Shown here in pieces: positions 1 through 8,001 of a stretch of DNA of 32,207 bases; positions within the stretch are counted from its first letter, which is position 1, and the number at the start of each line of letters is the position of its first letter. The translations under genes and the position numbers were made by a program. Below the pieces are notes generated by a model. The model worked only from the letters and a program-made list of their open reading frames with translations, was not told the DNA's origin and made no database searches. Source of the stretch: Flavobacterium psychrophilum (GTDB taxonomy: Bacteria > Bacteroidota > Bacteroidia > Flavobacteriales > Flavobacteriaceae); NCBI GenBank assembly GCA_022729635.1, contig DZAU01000011.1:7045-39251 (forward strand). Reading direction: 5' to 3'.

Positions 1-737
1 AATATTTCGATAATATTTCACTCGATTTAATTTATGGAATTCCCGGAATGAGCAATGAAAAATGGAAGCAAAACATCGAAACGGCTTTGTCTTTTGGTAT
101 TCCGCACATTTCGAGTTATGCCTTGACAGTTGAACCCAAAACGGCTTTGTACAAACTCATCCAGACCGAAAAAATTGCTAAACCAAAAGACGAAGTTGCC
201 GAAGAACATTTTCAGATTTTGGTTGAAACACTTGAAGCGAATGGGTTTATTCATTATGAATTATCGAATTTTGGTAAAGAAGGTTATTTTTCGAAGAATA
301 ATTCGGCGTATTGGTTAGGGGAAAAATATATCGGAATTGGTCCTTCGGCGCATAGTTATGACGGAATTTCAAGAAGTTGGAATGTTTCGAATAACTCGAT
401 TTATTTGAAATCATTGGAGGAAAATAAATTGCCAAGCGAAATTGAAATTTTATCAAAAACCGACCGTTATAACGAATATATTATGACGGGTTTGCGAACG
501 ATTTGGGGAGTTTCATTGGATAGAATTTTGGATGAATTTGGAAGTGAATATTTAGAGTATTTAAATAAACAAACAGAAAAATTCATTAAAAATAATTTAC
601 TCGAAATCGTCACTTCGAGTGATTCCGCTTTTGGGCGGAATTGTATCGAGAAGATTTTACGAACCACTAAAAAAGGAAAATTTTTGACTGACGGAATTGC
701 GAGTGATTTGTTTTTAGTGAATAAAGAAAAAGTTTAA
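1..737 (+). CDS. hemW: HemW-like radical SAM heme chaperone, C-terminal part (cut by window edge)
   Basis: The reading frame is open from base 3, before the first internal ATG at 48, and encodes a FDNISLDLIYGIPG segment characteristic of HemW/HemN-like radical SAM proteins. The gene therefore starts outside the window, and the radical SAM cysteine motif is not visible here. Further family features are the GIGPSAHSYDG motif and a C-terminal HemN_C-type domain with YNEYIMTGLRT. HemW proteins bind heme and are thought to deliver it to respiratory targets; older annotations call them oxygen-independent coproporphyrinogen oxidase. A heme-handling gene beside a multiheme cytochrome region is suggestive, but hemW is a housekeeping gene and the proximity may be chance. 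Confidence 0.9.
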   Translation, partial: YFDNISLDLIYGIPGMSNEKWKQNIETALSFGIPHISSYALTVEPKTALYKLIQTEKIAKPKDEVAEEHFQILVETLEANGFIHYELSNFGKEGYFSKNNSAYWLGEKYIGIGPSAHSYDGISRSWNVSNNSIYLKSLEENKLPSEIEILSKTDRYNEYIMTGLRTIWGVSLDRILDEFGSEYLEYLNKQTEKFIKNNLLEIVTSSDSAFGRNCIEKILRTTKKGKFLTDGIASDLFLVNKEKV

Positions 738-808
738 CCACAAAGTTCACAAAGAAGGCACTAAGTTCACAAGGTTTTCTTGCGTTTAAATTTAGAACAA
801 ATTTGTGG
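738..808. repeat. Intergenic element with direct repeats and a CCACAAA/TTTGTGG inverted pair
   Basis: Immediately after the hemW stop, the 10-mer AAGTTCACAA occurs at 743-752 and again at 763-772, exactly 20 bases apart. CCACAAA (738-744) can pair with TTTGTGG (802-808). Similar 'ccacaaag...ttcacaaag' stretches are, from general knowledge, common between genes in Flavobacterium genomes. It could fold into a weak 3' end structure for hemW, but there is no T-tract. Confidence 0.4.
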
Positions 809-845
809 GTAATTTAATTTCTAATAAATTCAAAATAATTTTAAC

Positions 846-1217
846 ATGAACATTCAACAGCTTTATGAATTTTGCCTTTCTAAAAAAGGAGTGACAGAGC
901 ATTTCCCTTTTGACGAAGACACTTTGGTGTTTAAAGTAGGCGGAAAAATGTTTTGTTTAACGTCCTTAAAAGCTTGGGAAGAAAATGTGCCTTCAATGAA
1001 TTTGAAATGTGAACCAGAAAAAGCTTTAGAACTTCGAGCCGAATATGAAGCCATTCGGTCGGGTTATCACATGAGTAAAGTGCATTGGAATTCGGTTGAT
1101 AGTAACAAGGATGTTTCTGACAAAATGATTTGCGAATTAATAAATCATTCTTACGATTTGGTTTTCAAAAGTTTAACAAAAAAATCACAAAACGAAATTA
1201 TTAAATCAGAGAATTAG
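846..1217 (+). CDS. MmcQ/YjbR family protein
   Basis: The 123-residue protein matches the small MmcQ/YjbR (DUF419) family over its whole length. Visible features are an N-terminal LYEFCLSKKGVTEHFPFDEDT segment, the central VFKVGGKMFCLTSL strand pair, the PSMNLKCEP segment and the conserved GYHMSKVHWNSV motif near the C-terminus. The family has a CyaY-like fold and is often annotated as DNA-binding, but its physiological role is not established. It stands alone between hemW and the PH-domain gene, 108 bases after hemW, with a separate promoter-like element following it. The ATG at 846 fits the family's usual N-terminus. No link to the sulfur genes downstream is apparent. Confidence 0.85.
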   Translation: MNIQQLYEFCLSKKGVTEHFPFDEDTLVFKVGGKMFCLTSLKAWEENVPSMNLKCEPEKALELRAEYEAIRSGYHMSKVHWNSVDSNKDVSDKMICELINHSYDLVFKSLTKKSQNEIIKSEN

Positions 1218-1221
1218 GCAT

Positions 1222-1229
1222 TACTTTTG
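1222..1229 (+). promoter_or_regulatory. Bacteroidota-type -7 box before the PH-SHOCT gene
   Basis: TACTTTTG fits the TAnnTTTG consensus of the Bacteroidota primary sigma factor and lies 47 bases before the ATG at 1276, in the only gap before that gene. No TTTG is seen at the expected upstream spacing, so the assignment rests on the -7 box alone. Confidence 0.4.
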
Positions 1230-1275
1230 CAAACCAAAGCCTTATAACTGGTAAAAAAACACATTCAATAAAATA

Positions 1276-1974
1276 ATGAAAGATCAAATAAAAAAATTTC
1301 TAAACGAAGAACAAGACCCAAAAGCCATCGAAAAAATCACTTCAAAACTGAATGATTTATTGATGAAAAACGAAGAAATAGGATACATTGCCGTTCAAAA
1401 AAAGCCTGCCGTTACCGTTTTACCGGACAGCGTAGTGGTAACCAATAAGAGAATTATAATTTGTCAGCCAAAAAATTTGGGACTTACGATGAATTTCACT
1501 GATTTTACTTGGGACGAAATTGTGGGAACTTTTGTAAAAGAAAATATTTTAGGTTCAGAATTTTCGTTTTCTACCAAAACACAAATTCAAGTTTCCATTG
1601 ATTATATTCCAAAAATTCAAGCCAGAAAGATTTTTACTTATGCCAAAGAACAATTGGACATTTTAAAAAATCCTGACACCAATTTTTCTGCTACCGAGGA
1701 AGTAAAAACTCAAGAATCTGAAATTTTGCCAGACGAAATCGAAGAAGTAGAAACAGAAGAAGTAACAAATTTTGCCGAAATTATTCCTGTTAATTCAAAT
1801 TATTCAGAACCAGTAAATCAAGAAAATACCTCATCTGCAGAAAAAAAACTAGGGGAATTATCGCAAAACGAACTCTTCGAAAAGCTTCAAAACTATAAAA
1901 AACTCCTCGATAACGGATTGATTTTACAAGGAGAATACGACGCTTTCAAAAAGGAAATTTTGAATTATATGTAA
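1276..1974 (+). CDS. PH-domain protein with C-terminal SHOCT domain
   Basis: The 232-residue protein has no signal peptide or membrane segment. Residues about 30-125 look like a bacterial PH domain (bPH type), with DSVVVTNKRIIICQP followed by strands and an amphipathic helix. Residues about 130-185 are acidic, Glu-rich and probably disordered. Residues about 193-232 match the short SHOCT module (LFEKLQNYKKLLDNGLILQGEYDAFKKEIL). SHOCT domains are thought to mediate oligomerisation. The architecture is widespread, but the function is unknown. The gene appears monocistronic, with its own -7 box upstream and a hairpin terminator downstream. Its position just before the sulfur operon does not show involvement in it. 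Confidence 0.8.
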   Translation: MKDQIKKFLNEEQDPKAIEKITSKLNDLLMKNEEIGYIAVQKKPAVTVLPDSVVVTNKRIIICQPKNLGLTMNFTDFTWDEIVGTFVKENILGSEFSFSTKTQIQVSIDYIPKIQARKIFTYAKEQLDILKNPDTNFSATEEVKTQESEILPDEIEEVETEEVTNFAEIIPVNSNYSEPVNQENTSSAEKKLGELSQNELFEKLQNYKKLLDNGLILQGEYDAFKKEILNYM

Positions 1975-1997
1975 AAACATAGCCACTTAATTTACTA

Positions 1998-2034
1998 AAC
2001 CTCAATAGATTTTTATTTATTGGGGTTATTTTTT
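1998..2034 (+). terminator. Rho-independent terminator after the PH-SHOCT gene
   Basis: AACCTCAATA (1998-2007) pairs with TATTGGGGTT (2018-2027), with one G-U pair and a 10-base loop. It is followed by ATTTTTT. It separates the upstream gene from the operator and promoter of the sulfur operon. Confidence 0.75.
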
Positions 2035-2048
2035 GACATTTTTTTAAC

Positions 2049-2068
2049 TTTATGATATTTATCATAAA
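2049..2068. promoter_or_regulatory. Palindromic operator of FNR/Crp type upstream of the sulfur operon
   Basis: TTTATGAT (2049-2056) and ATCATAAA (2061-2068) form a perfect 8-base inverted repeat around ATTT. The half-site spacing (TGAT-N4-ATCA) is that of FNR-family sites (TTGAT-N4-ATCAA). The identical 12-base core TGATATTTATCA occurs upstream of the Crp/Fnr-type gene at 15291-15302. The centre (2058.5) lies about 41 bases before the start expected from the -7 box at 2088-2095, the distance typical of class II activation by Crp/FNR proteins. Binding by the regulator encoded at 14570-15250 is an inference. Confidence 0.6.
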
Positions 2069-2087
2069 ATAGGAATTGTGTTCGTAT

Positions 2088-2095
2088 TAATTTTG
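2088..2095 (+). promoter_or_regulatory. -7 box of the sulfur operon promoter
   Basis: TAATTTTG fits TAnnTTTG. The bases at the -33 position (around 2065-2068, TAAA) do not match TTTG and overlap the end of the palindromic operator. That combination fits an activator-dependent promoter. It lies 75 bases before the FadL-family ATG. Confidence 0.5.
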
Positions 2096-2170
2096 AGGTG
2101 TTATTTCAGGTAGAATATATTCAACAAACAAACAAGACAATTTATCAACTATTTTAAAAATTTTATTATC

Positions 2171-3526
2171 ATGAAAAAAATACTGTTACTATTATATTTA
2201 TTGATGTTCTCTACTTTTGCTTTTTCGCAAGCAGGTCATATTTTGCAAGGCGTAGGTGCCTTTAACATGTCTATGGGAGGAGCAGCTACTGCGCAACCTC
2301 TTGATATATCGGGAGCATTGCAGTGGAATCCGGCTTCTATTTCGGCTTTTAATGACAAAATTATTAAATTCGACATAGGATTGTTTTATTCTTCGCCAGA
2401 ATTAAGTTCTAGCTGGGAGGAAAACATATTTCCCGGAGGTAATCCAGCAGTTTCTGGCACAACAAAAGATGATAGAGGAGTTTCTCCAATGCCTGCTTTA
2501 GCAATGGTTTGGGGTAAAGAAGGAAGCAAACACACTTTTGGAGCATCGGCTTTTGGAATTAGCGGATTTGGGGTTACTTTCCCGGAAGAAGCAAATAATC
2601 CAACGAGTCTAGATTTTGACCCTTCAAAAAATTCTAATCCTATAAATTATCCTCAACAAGCAGGAGGTTTTGGTCATATAGAATCTGATTATATGTTATT
2701 GCAAATAGGATTTACCTGGGCTTACGAAATATCAGATAAATTTTCAGTTGGTGTTGAACCAACCTTCAATTATGCAGCATTACAGTTTACACCAAACCCA
2801 ACAGCAAACCCAACGGCAGCAGGTTACCCTTCAACCGACAAAGCAACAACTTCTGGTTTTGGAGCACAGTTTGGATTGTATTTCGATTCCAAAAAAGGTT
2901 TCAAAGCGGGTGTTTCTTATAAAACAACTCAAAATTTAAGTGAATTAGAATTCGAAAACACTTATTTAGACAATTCAAAAGGAACTAATAAATTTGATAT
3001 GGATTATCCTGCTATACTTTCGTTTGGTTTGGGATATTCAAAAAATGATTTTGATATTGCTTTAGATTATAGAATGGTAGATTATGAAAACACTAATGGT
3101 TTTTCTGAAACAGGATGGACACCAACAGCTTCTGTAAAAGGATTTGGTTGGGATAATATTTCAATTTTATCGGCTGGGGTTCAGTATAAAGGAATAAAAA
3201 AATTACCTTTACGTCTTGGATATACTTATAGTTCAAATCCTATAGGAAGTGATGTTACTTTTTTTAATATTCCGGCAACAGCTGTTATCAAAAATGCATT
3301 TCAGTTAGGTTTTAGTTATGCGGCAACTAGCAATATTTCTTTAGATGCAGTGTATCACCACGGTTCTAGCGACGGAAAAACTTCAGGTCAAATGCTTAAT
3401 CCAATGATGGTTTCTGCATCAAATCCTTATGGAGCGGTTCCAGGAACTACCGTAGCTTATGATATGACGACTGACTTAGTGATGTTCGGAATTTCATATA
3501 AATTTGCAAAAAAACAAACAAAATAG
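2171..3526 (+). CDS. OmpP1/FadL/TodX family outer-membrane channel
   Basis: The 451-residue protein starts with a clear signal peptide (MKKILLLLYLLMFSTFAFSQ). The mature N-terminus reads AFNMSMGGAATAQPLDISGALQWNPAS, the hallmark FadL pattern of a Gly-rich turn followed by an 'NPAS/NPAG' segment. The remainder alternates strand and turn as in a 14-strand barrel and ends in an aromatic strand (FGISYKFAKK). FadL proteins pass hydrophobic molecules laterally across the outer membrane. The gene is first in the operon, 68 bases before the molybdoenzyme gene with an intercistronic hairpin between them. That placement suggests the channel admits the enzyme's substrate, possibly an apolar sulfur species, rather than a fatty acid. 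The family call is firm; the substrate is inference. Confidence 0.9.
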   Translation: MKKILLLLYLLMFSTFAFSQAGHILQGVGAFNMSMGGAATAQPLDISGALQWNPASISAFNDKIIKFDIGLFYSSPELSSSWEENIFPGGNPAVSGTTKDDRGVSPMPALAMVWGKEGSKHTFGASAFGISGFGVTFPEEANNPTSLDFDPSKNSNPINYPQQAGGFGHIESDYMLLQIGFTWAYEISDKFSVGVEPTFNYAALQFTPNPTANPTAAGYPSTDKATTSGFGAQFGLYFDSKKGFKAGVSYKTTQNLSELEFENTYLDNSKGTNKFDMDYPAILSFGLGYSKNDFDIALDYRMVDYENTNGFSETGWTPTASVKGFGWDNISILSAGVQYKGIKKLPLRLGYTYSSNPIGSDVTFFNIPATAVIKNAFQLGFSYAATSNISLDAVYHHGSSDGKTSGQMLNPMMVSASNPYGAVPGTTVAYDMTTDLVMFGISYKFAKKQTK

Positions 3527-3540
3527 TATATTTTGTAAGA

Positions 3541-3569
3541 GTATCCAACAGCAGTAGTTTGTTGGGTAT
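3541..3569 (+). other. Intercistronic hairpin between the FadL gene and the molybdoenzyme gene
   Basis: GTATCCAACA (3541-3550) pairs with TGTTGGGTAT (3560-3569), ten pairs including two G-U, with a 9-base loop. No T-tract follows, so it is more likely an RNA stabilising or processing element, or a partial attenuator, than a full terminator. Confidence 0.45.
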
Positions 3570-3594
3570 TTCAATTAATAATAAATAATTAATT

Positions 3595-5838
3595 ATGAAT
3601 TCATCAAGAAGGGATTTTATTAAGATTTCAATGCTTGGAGCAGGTGCAGCAACTGTTGCAGGGTCGCTTTATTCGGTTGATGTTTTTGGTGGGAATAAAG
3701 AAGATTTCAATTATGACCGCCCCGAATTAAAAAGGTATCCTACTTATTGTGATGTATGTTTTTGGAAATGTGCTGCTTGGACGTATGTTGACGATAAGGG
3801 AACCATTAAAAAGATTATTGGCAACGACATTGATACACATAGTCAAGGTAGGTTATGTACCCGTGGGACTGGAGGTTTAGGAATGTATTTCGATGATGAT
3901 CGTCTTAAAACCCCACTGATTAGAGTATCTAAAAAAGGGGAAAAGTCTGTTTTTCGTGAAGCAACATGGGAGGAAGCAATTTCTTTAGTAGCTAGCAAAA
4001 TGCAAGATATTAAATCAAAATACGGAGCCGAAAGTTTTGCGTGTTTTAAACACGGAGCTATCGGAACACATGTGGATCATTTATTCAGTGCTTATGGTTC
4101 TGATACATTATCAGAACCAGCTTTTGCCCAATGTAGAGGTCCTCGTGATGAAGGATTAAAACTTACTTTTGGAGAAACTTGTGGTTCGCCTGAAGCAACA
4201 GATATGAGAGACTCTAAATGTCTGGTATTCATAGGTTCACATATTGGTGAAAATATGCATAACACCCAAGTGCAAGAAGTCTCCGAAGCTATAGACAAAG
4301 GAGTTACTATTATTACAGTTGATCCACGTATGTCAACGGTTGCAAGCAAATCTAAATATTGGTTGCCTATTCGTCCTGCTACAGATATGGCCCTATTGTT
4401 GGCTTGGATGAATGTTATTATTTTTGAAGAATTATATGATAAAGAATACGTTGCAAAATACACAACTGGCTTTGATGAGCTGAAAGAACATGTACGTCAA
4501 TTTACGCCTGAGTGGGCCTATAGCATTACTGATTTGACTCCAAAATTGATTAGAGATTCAGTTTATGAAATGGCCAATGCTGCGCCAGCAACTCTTATTC
4601 ACCCAGGACGTCACTCCACTTGGTATGGAGATGACGCTCAACGTACTCGTGCCATAGGTATTTTGAATGCGCTTTTAGGAACTTGGGGACGTAGAGGAGG
4701 TTTTTATTTTAATGAAAAAGCAAGTCTTCCAAAATATCCGTGTCCGGAATATCCTGAACCAGCTTGGAAATCCCAAGATTTGAATGTGAATTTACCATTT
4801 GCTGGACAAGGAGTTACTAACGAAGTAATAAGAGCAACTATTCCTAGTGAAAATACGGAGCATAAAGTAAAAGCTTGGATGGTAGCAGGAACGAATCTTA
4901 CACAATCAGTGCCTACTGAAAATGGAATGATGATGAAAGCCATTGAGGCTTTAGAGTTTTTAGTTGTTATTGATTTATATCCGGTTGAAATTACAGGTTA
5001 TGCAGACGTAATATTACCAGAATGTTCTTATTTAGAAAGATATGATGATTCTCGAAACTCTACTGCTAGAACACCTTCATTAGCATTAAGAATGCCTGCT
5101 GCTGAACCTCGTTGGGAATCTAAACCAGGATGGTGGATTTGTAAACAAATCGGTCTAAAGTTAGGATTAGGAGATTATTATAAATTTGATGATTATACCG
5201 ATGTTTTAGATTGGCAATACAAACAAATGGGAACTTCACTCGAAGAAATGAAACACATTGGAGTAAAGAATCTTCCGAGAACAGGTGGACCATTATATAT
5301 TGAAGACGGAGCAGAACATATTTTTAAAACCGATTCTGGTAAAATTGAATTATATTCTCAAAAATTAAAAGATGTAGGTCTAGATCCAATGCCCGTTTAT
5401 ACGGCTCACGAACAACCTCCAAAAGATTATTTCCGTTTGAATTATGGTCGTGCACCGATGCATACCTTTAGTAAAACAGTAAACAGTCCTTTCTTGAATG
5501 ATTTGAGAAATGAAAATACCTTATGGGTAAATCCAAAAGTCGGAAAAATTTGGAATCTAAAATCAGGTCAACCCGTATGGTTGAAAAATCAAGATGATGT
5601 TATTTCTACTTTTTCTATCAAAGTGCGTCTTACAGAACGTATCCGTTGGGATTCAGTATATATGGTACACGGATTTGGACAAAAAAATCCAGACATGAAA
5701 CGTTCCTATGGTAGAGGGGTAAATGATACCGAATTGATTACTAGGGTAATGGTTGATCCACTGATGGGAGGTACCGGAATGAGAGGAAATTTTGTAACAA
5801 TTTTAACAGAAAACCCTAACCCTAAAGAAACAGTTTAA
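3595..5838 (+). CDS. Thiosulfate/polysulfide reductase-like molybdopterin oxidoreductase, catalytic subunit (PhsA/PsrA type)
   Basis: The 747-residue protein begins with a Tat signal (SRRDFIKISMLGAG), so it is exported folded to the periplasm. A proximal [4Fe-4S] site is visible as C52, C55, C59 and C88 (CDVCFWKC...GRLCTRG). The Mo-bis-MGD domains follow, and the C-terminal dinucleotide-binding domain covers about residues 620-740. C180 in AQCRGPRDEG sits where DMSO-reductase-family enzymes place the protein ligand to Mo; a Cys ligand agrees with PhsA/PsrA-type enzymes and argues against respiratory nitrate reductase (Asp). The length fits Phs/Psr rather than the roughly 1000-residue TtrA or SoeA. 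The next gene starts 1 base after the stop, so the two are probably translationally coupled. The substrate (thiosulfate, polysulfide, sulfur or another oxyanion) and the direction of reaction cannot be fixed from sequence. Confidence 0.85.
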   Translation: MNSSRRDFIKISMLGAGAATVAGSLYSVDVFGGNKEDFNYDRPELKRYPTYCDVCFWKCAAWTYVDDKGTIKKIIGNDIDTHSQGRLCTRGTGGLGMYFDDDRLKTPLIRVSKKGEKSVFREATWEEAISLVASKMQDIKSKYGAESFACFKHGAIGTHVDHLFSAYGSDTLSEPAFAQCRGPRDEGLKLTFGETCGSPEATDMRDSKCLVFIGSHIGENMHNTQVQEVSEAIDKGVTIITVDPRMSTVASKSKYWLPIRPATDMALLLAWMNVIIFEELYDKEYVAKYTTGFDELKEHVRQFTPEWAYSITDLTPKLIRDSVYEMANAAPATLIHPGRHSTWYGDDAQRTRAIGILNALLGTWGRRGGFYFNEKASLPKYPCPEYPEPAWKSQDLNVNLPFAGQGVTNEVIRATIPSENTEHKVKAWMVAGTNLTQSVPTENGMMMKAIEALEFLVVIDLYPVEITGYADVILPECSYLERYDDSRNSTARTPSLALRMPAAEPRWESKPGWWICKQIGLKLGLGDYYKFDDYTDVLDWQYKQMGTSLEEMKHIGVKNLPRTGGPLYIEDGAEHIFKTDSGKIELYSQKLKDVGLDPMPVYTAHEQPPKDYFRLNYGRAPMHTFSKTVNSPFLNDLRNENTLWVNPKVGKIWNLKSGQPVWLKNQDDVISTFSIKVRLTERIRWDSVYMVHGFGQKNPDMKRSYGRGVNDTELITRVMVDPLMGGTGMRGNFVTILTENPNPKETV

Positions 5839-5839
5839 G

Positions 5840-6376
5840 ATGAGATATGCAATGGTAATAGATACGCTTAAATGCGTAGGATGTAGCGACTGTGTGGTGG
5901 CTTGTCAAACAGAAAATGATGTACCAACTGGTTATTGTAGAGATTGGGTTACCGAATCAGTTAGTGGTACTTACCCGGATTTAGATATAGAATTGAGATC
6001 TGAACGATGCAATCACTGTAGCAACGCTCCTTGTGTAAGAACTTGCCCTACAGAAGCAAGTCACATTATCGAAGGTGGAATCGTTTTAGTTGATAGAGAT
6101 TTGTGTATCGGATGTGGAGCGTGTATAGAATCCTGTCCTTATGATGCTAGATATAGACATCCTGATTTAGGAGTAGTTGATAAATGCACATTTTGTGTTC
6201 ATAGAGTTCAAAAAGGACAAGATCCTGCTTGTGTTTCAGTTTGTCCAACAAAGTGTATGTATTTTGGAGATTTAGACGATTCAAATAGTCAAGTAGCTCA
6301 ATTATTAGCCGTAAGAAAATACAAAGTTTTAGCAGAAGAAGCTGGGACAAAACCAAATGTTTATTATTTAATATAA
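5840..6376 (+). CDS. Four-cluster ferredoxin-like electron-transfer subunit (PsrB/PhsB type)
   Basis: This 178-residue protein carries sixteen cysteines arranged for four [4Fe-4S] clusters: C12-C15-C18-C22, C57-C60-C65-C69, C89-C92-C95-C99, and C116-C119 with C131-C135. The KCTFCVHRV...DPACVSVCP segment is characteristic of the PsrB/DmsB/NrfC group. There is no signal peptide; such subunits are normally co-exported with the Tat-borne catalytic subunit. The ATG lies one base after the stop of the catalytic gene. It should pass electrons between the Mo enzyme and the membrane subunit encoded next. C33 and C139 are extra and not assigned to a cluster. Confidence 0.93.
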   Translation: MRYAMVIDTLKCVGCSDCVVACQTENDVPTGYCRDWVTESVSGTYPDLDIELRSERCNHCSNAPCVRTCPTEASHIIEGGIVLVDRDLCIGCGACIESCPYDARYRHPDLGVVDKCTFCVHRVQKGQDPACVSVCPTKCMYFGDLDDSNSQVAQLLAVRKYKVLAEEAGTKPNVYYLI

Positions 6377-6421
6377 TTTGCATTCAAAAAGATTCGATAT
6401 TAATAAAATAACTAATAGAAA

Positions 6422-7366
6422 ATGAAAGAAGAAATTTTCATCAGCGGTCGTAATATTCCTCACATAGATCCACATTTAGCAATTTGGGAATTCCCAATCT
6501 CTTTATACTTATTTTTAGGTGGGTTATCTGCGGGGATTTTGCTTTTTTCGGCCTTTACTCATCTTTTGAATAAAGACGAAGAATTAAAAGGAGCGGCCAA
6601 ATGGGCTCCTCTTGTTGTGCCTATAGCTTTGTCAGTTGGTTTGTTAGCCTTAATTATTGATTTAGGAAATCCATTATATTCTTGGAAACTCTATACTACA
6701 ATTCGATTGGAATCGCCAATGTCTTGGGGGGCTTGGGTTTTATTAATTGTAACTCCATTGTCAATATTTTGGATTTTTCCAGATTTGAGAAAGTTGTTTC
6801 CAAAATTGAATTACGATAAATTACCCATTTTGTACAAGGTAGAAGAATTGTGTGTAACTTATAAGAAATATATGGCTCTGGCTTTAATCCCATTGACAAT
6901 TATATTAGGAATTTATACTGGTATTTTGCTTTCCGCATTTAATGCCAGGCCACTTTGGAATAATGCAATTTTAGGCCCGTTATTCTTAGTTTCAGGACTT
7001 TCAACAGCAGCAGCAACAATTATTTTGTTTGCTAAATCAACCTACGAAAGACATTTATTTAGTAAAATAGATATTTTATTGATTGTTATTGAAATTGGTT
7101 TGATTATCCACTTGATTATGGGGTATTATGCCGGAAATGAAATGCAGGTAGAAGCCGTAAAAATATTGGTTGGAGGTGATATGACCACGCTGTTTTTTGG
7201 TTTTTTCGTGGCTTTAGGTTTAATCTTGCCTTTGGTTTTAGAGGTTTTCGAATTAATGGGCTTTAAAGTTCCTGTGGTGGTTCCTGCTATTTTAATTCTT
7301 ATAAGTGGATTAATTTTTAGAGTTTTAATGGTTGAAGCAGGACAAATAACACGTATTCTTTATTAA
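6422..7366 (+). CDS. nrfD: NrfD/PsrC family membrane subunit
   Basis: The 314-residue protein is very hydrophobic, with about eight predicted membrane helices. The N-terminal motif IWEFPISLYLFLGGLSAGILLFSAF is typical of NrfD/PsrC proteins. A second family segment, IDLGNPLYSWKLYTTIRLESPMSWGAWVLL, marks the region around the second and third helices. PsrC proteins exchange electrons with menaquinone and anchor the catalytic and Fe-S subunits. No heme ligands are expected. It follows the PsrB-like gene by 45 bases and precedes the YeeE/YedE pair by 17 bases, so it lies mid-operon. Confidence 0.92.
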   Translation: MKEEIFISGRNIPHIDPHLAIWEFPISLYLFLGGLSAGILLFSAFTHLLNKDEELKGAAKWAPLVVPIALSVGLLALIIDLGNPLYSWKLYTTIRLESPMSWGAWVLLIVTPLSIFWIFPDLRKLFPKLNYDKLPILYKVEELCVTYKKYMALALIPLTIILGIYTGILLSAFNARPLWNNAILGPLFLVSGLSTAAATIILFAKSTYERHLFSKIDILLIVIEIGLIIHLIMGYYAGNEMQVEAVKILVGGDMTTLFFGFFVALGLILPLVLEVFELMGFKVPVVVPAILILISGLIFRVLMVEAGQITRILY

Positions 7367-7383
7367 TTTTAATTCAAAAAAAA

Positions 7384-7911
7384 ATGAACATAAAATCAGA
7401 CAAACAGCATGACTATTGGAATCCCTATCTTGGGGGATTTTTAGTAGGAATTATATTGATATTAACTTTCTTTTTTACAGGAAGAGGATTAGGAGCTTCT
7501 GGAGCTGCTAAAGCAATCGTAACCCAAACTGTACATAATGTAGCACCTGCTCACGCAGATAATAATGCGTATTATGCAGACCAAATGAAGGGAGGCAAAG
7601 TGCCAATCAGCAACTGGTTGGTTTTTGAGGTTATCGGGATAATAACTGGAGCCTTTATTTCAGGGTCTTTATCCGGAAGAGCTTTTTTTAGGGTTCAACA
7701 TTCTCCTCAAATTACGGCAAATAAACGTTTATGGCTTGCCTTGGCTGGAGGCACTTTATTTGGTTTTGGAGCACAATTTGCCAAAGGATGTACAAGTGGA
7801 GCTGCTCTTAGTGGAATGTCGGTGTTATCCTTAGGAGGCTATATAGCGATGCTTTCTATTTTTGGGGGTGCATTTATGTTTGCTTATTTCTTTAGAAAAT
7901 TGTGGATATAA
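7384..7911 (+). CDS. YeeE/YedE family sulfur transporter, first half
   Basis: The 175-residue membrane protein has about four helices and the family signature GAQFAKGCTSGAALSG. Its only cysteine, C136, is the one in that motif. Full-length YeeE/YedE proteins move thiosulfate across the inner membrane by relaying it past conserved cysteines. Here the function appears split over two genes, as in the PmpA/PmpB-type pairs. A soluble stretch at about residues 50-75 (with HNVAPAHADNN) sits between the first helices and may be periplasmic. The substrate is probably thiosulfate or another sulfane-sulfur anion, by family. Confidence 0.87.
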   Translation: MNIKSDKQHDYWNPYLGGFLVGIILILTFFFTGRGLGASGAAKAIVTQTVHNVAPAHADNNAYYADQMKGGKVPISNWLVFEVIGIITGAFISGSLSGRAFFRVQHSPQITANKRLWLALAGGTLFGFGAQFAKGCTSGAALSGMSVLSLGGYIAMLSIFGGAFMFAYFFRKLWI

Positions 7912-8001
7912 TTTTATACAAATTAATTAATATTTTTTAACAAAGTTAGCAGGATTACTATTTGAATTCTGATTCTAACTTCTAATTTTAACTCAATTAT
8001 T

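Noticed and set aside
3..737. hemW as a truncated pseudogene
   Set aside because: The frame is open to the window edge with family sequence before the first internal ATG; the truncation is caused by the window.
3595..5838. Respiratory nitrate reductase or tetrathionate reductase
   Set aside because: A Cys rather than Asp occupies the Mo-ligand position, and the length is far below TtrA; subunits and neighbours fit Phs/Psr.
6147..6383. Minus-strand open frame opposite the Fe-S subunit
   Set aside because: It lies fully over a well-supported gene and its translation resembles no family; treated as a shadow frame, like other antisense frames in the window.
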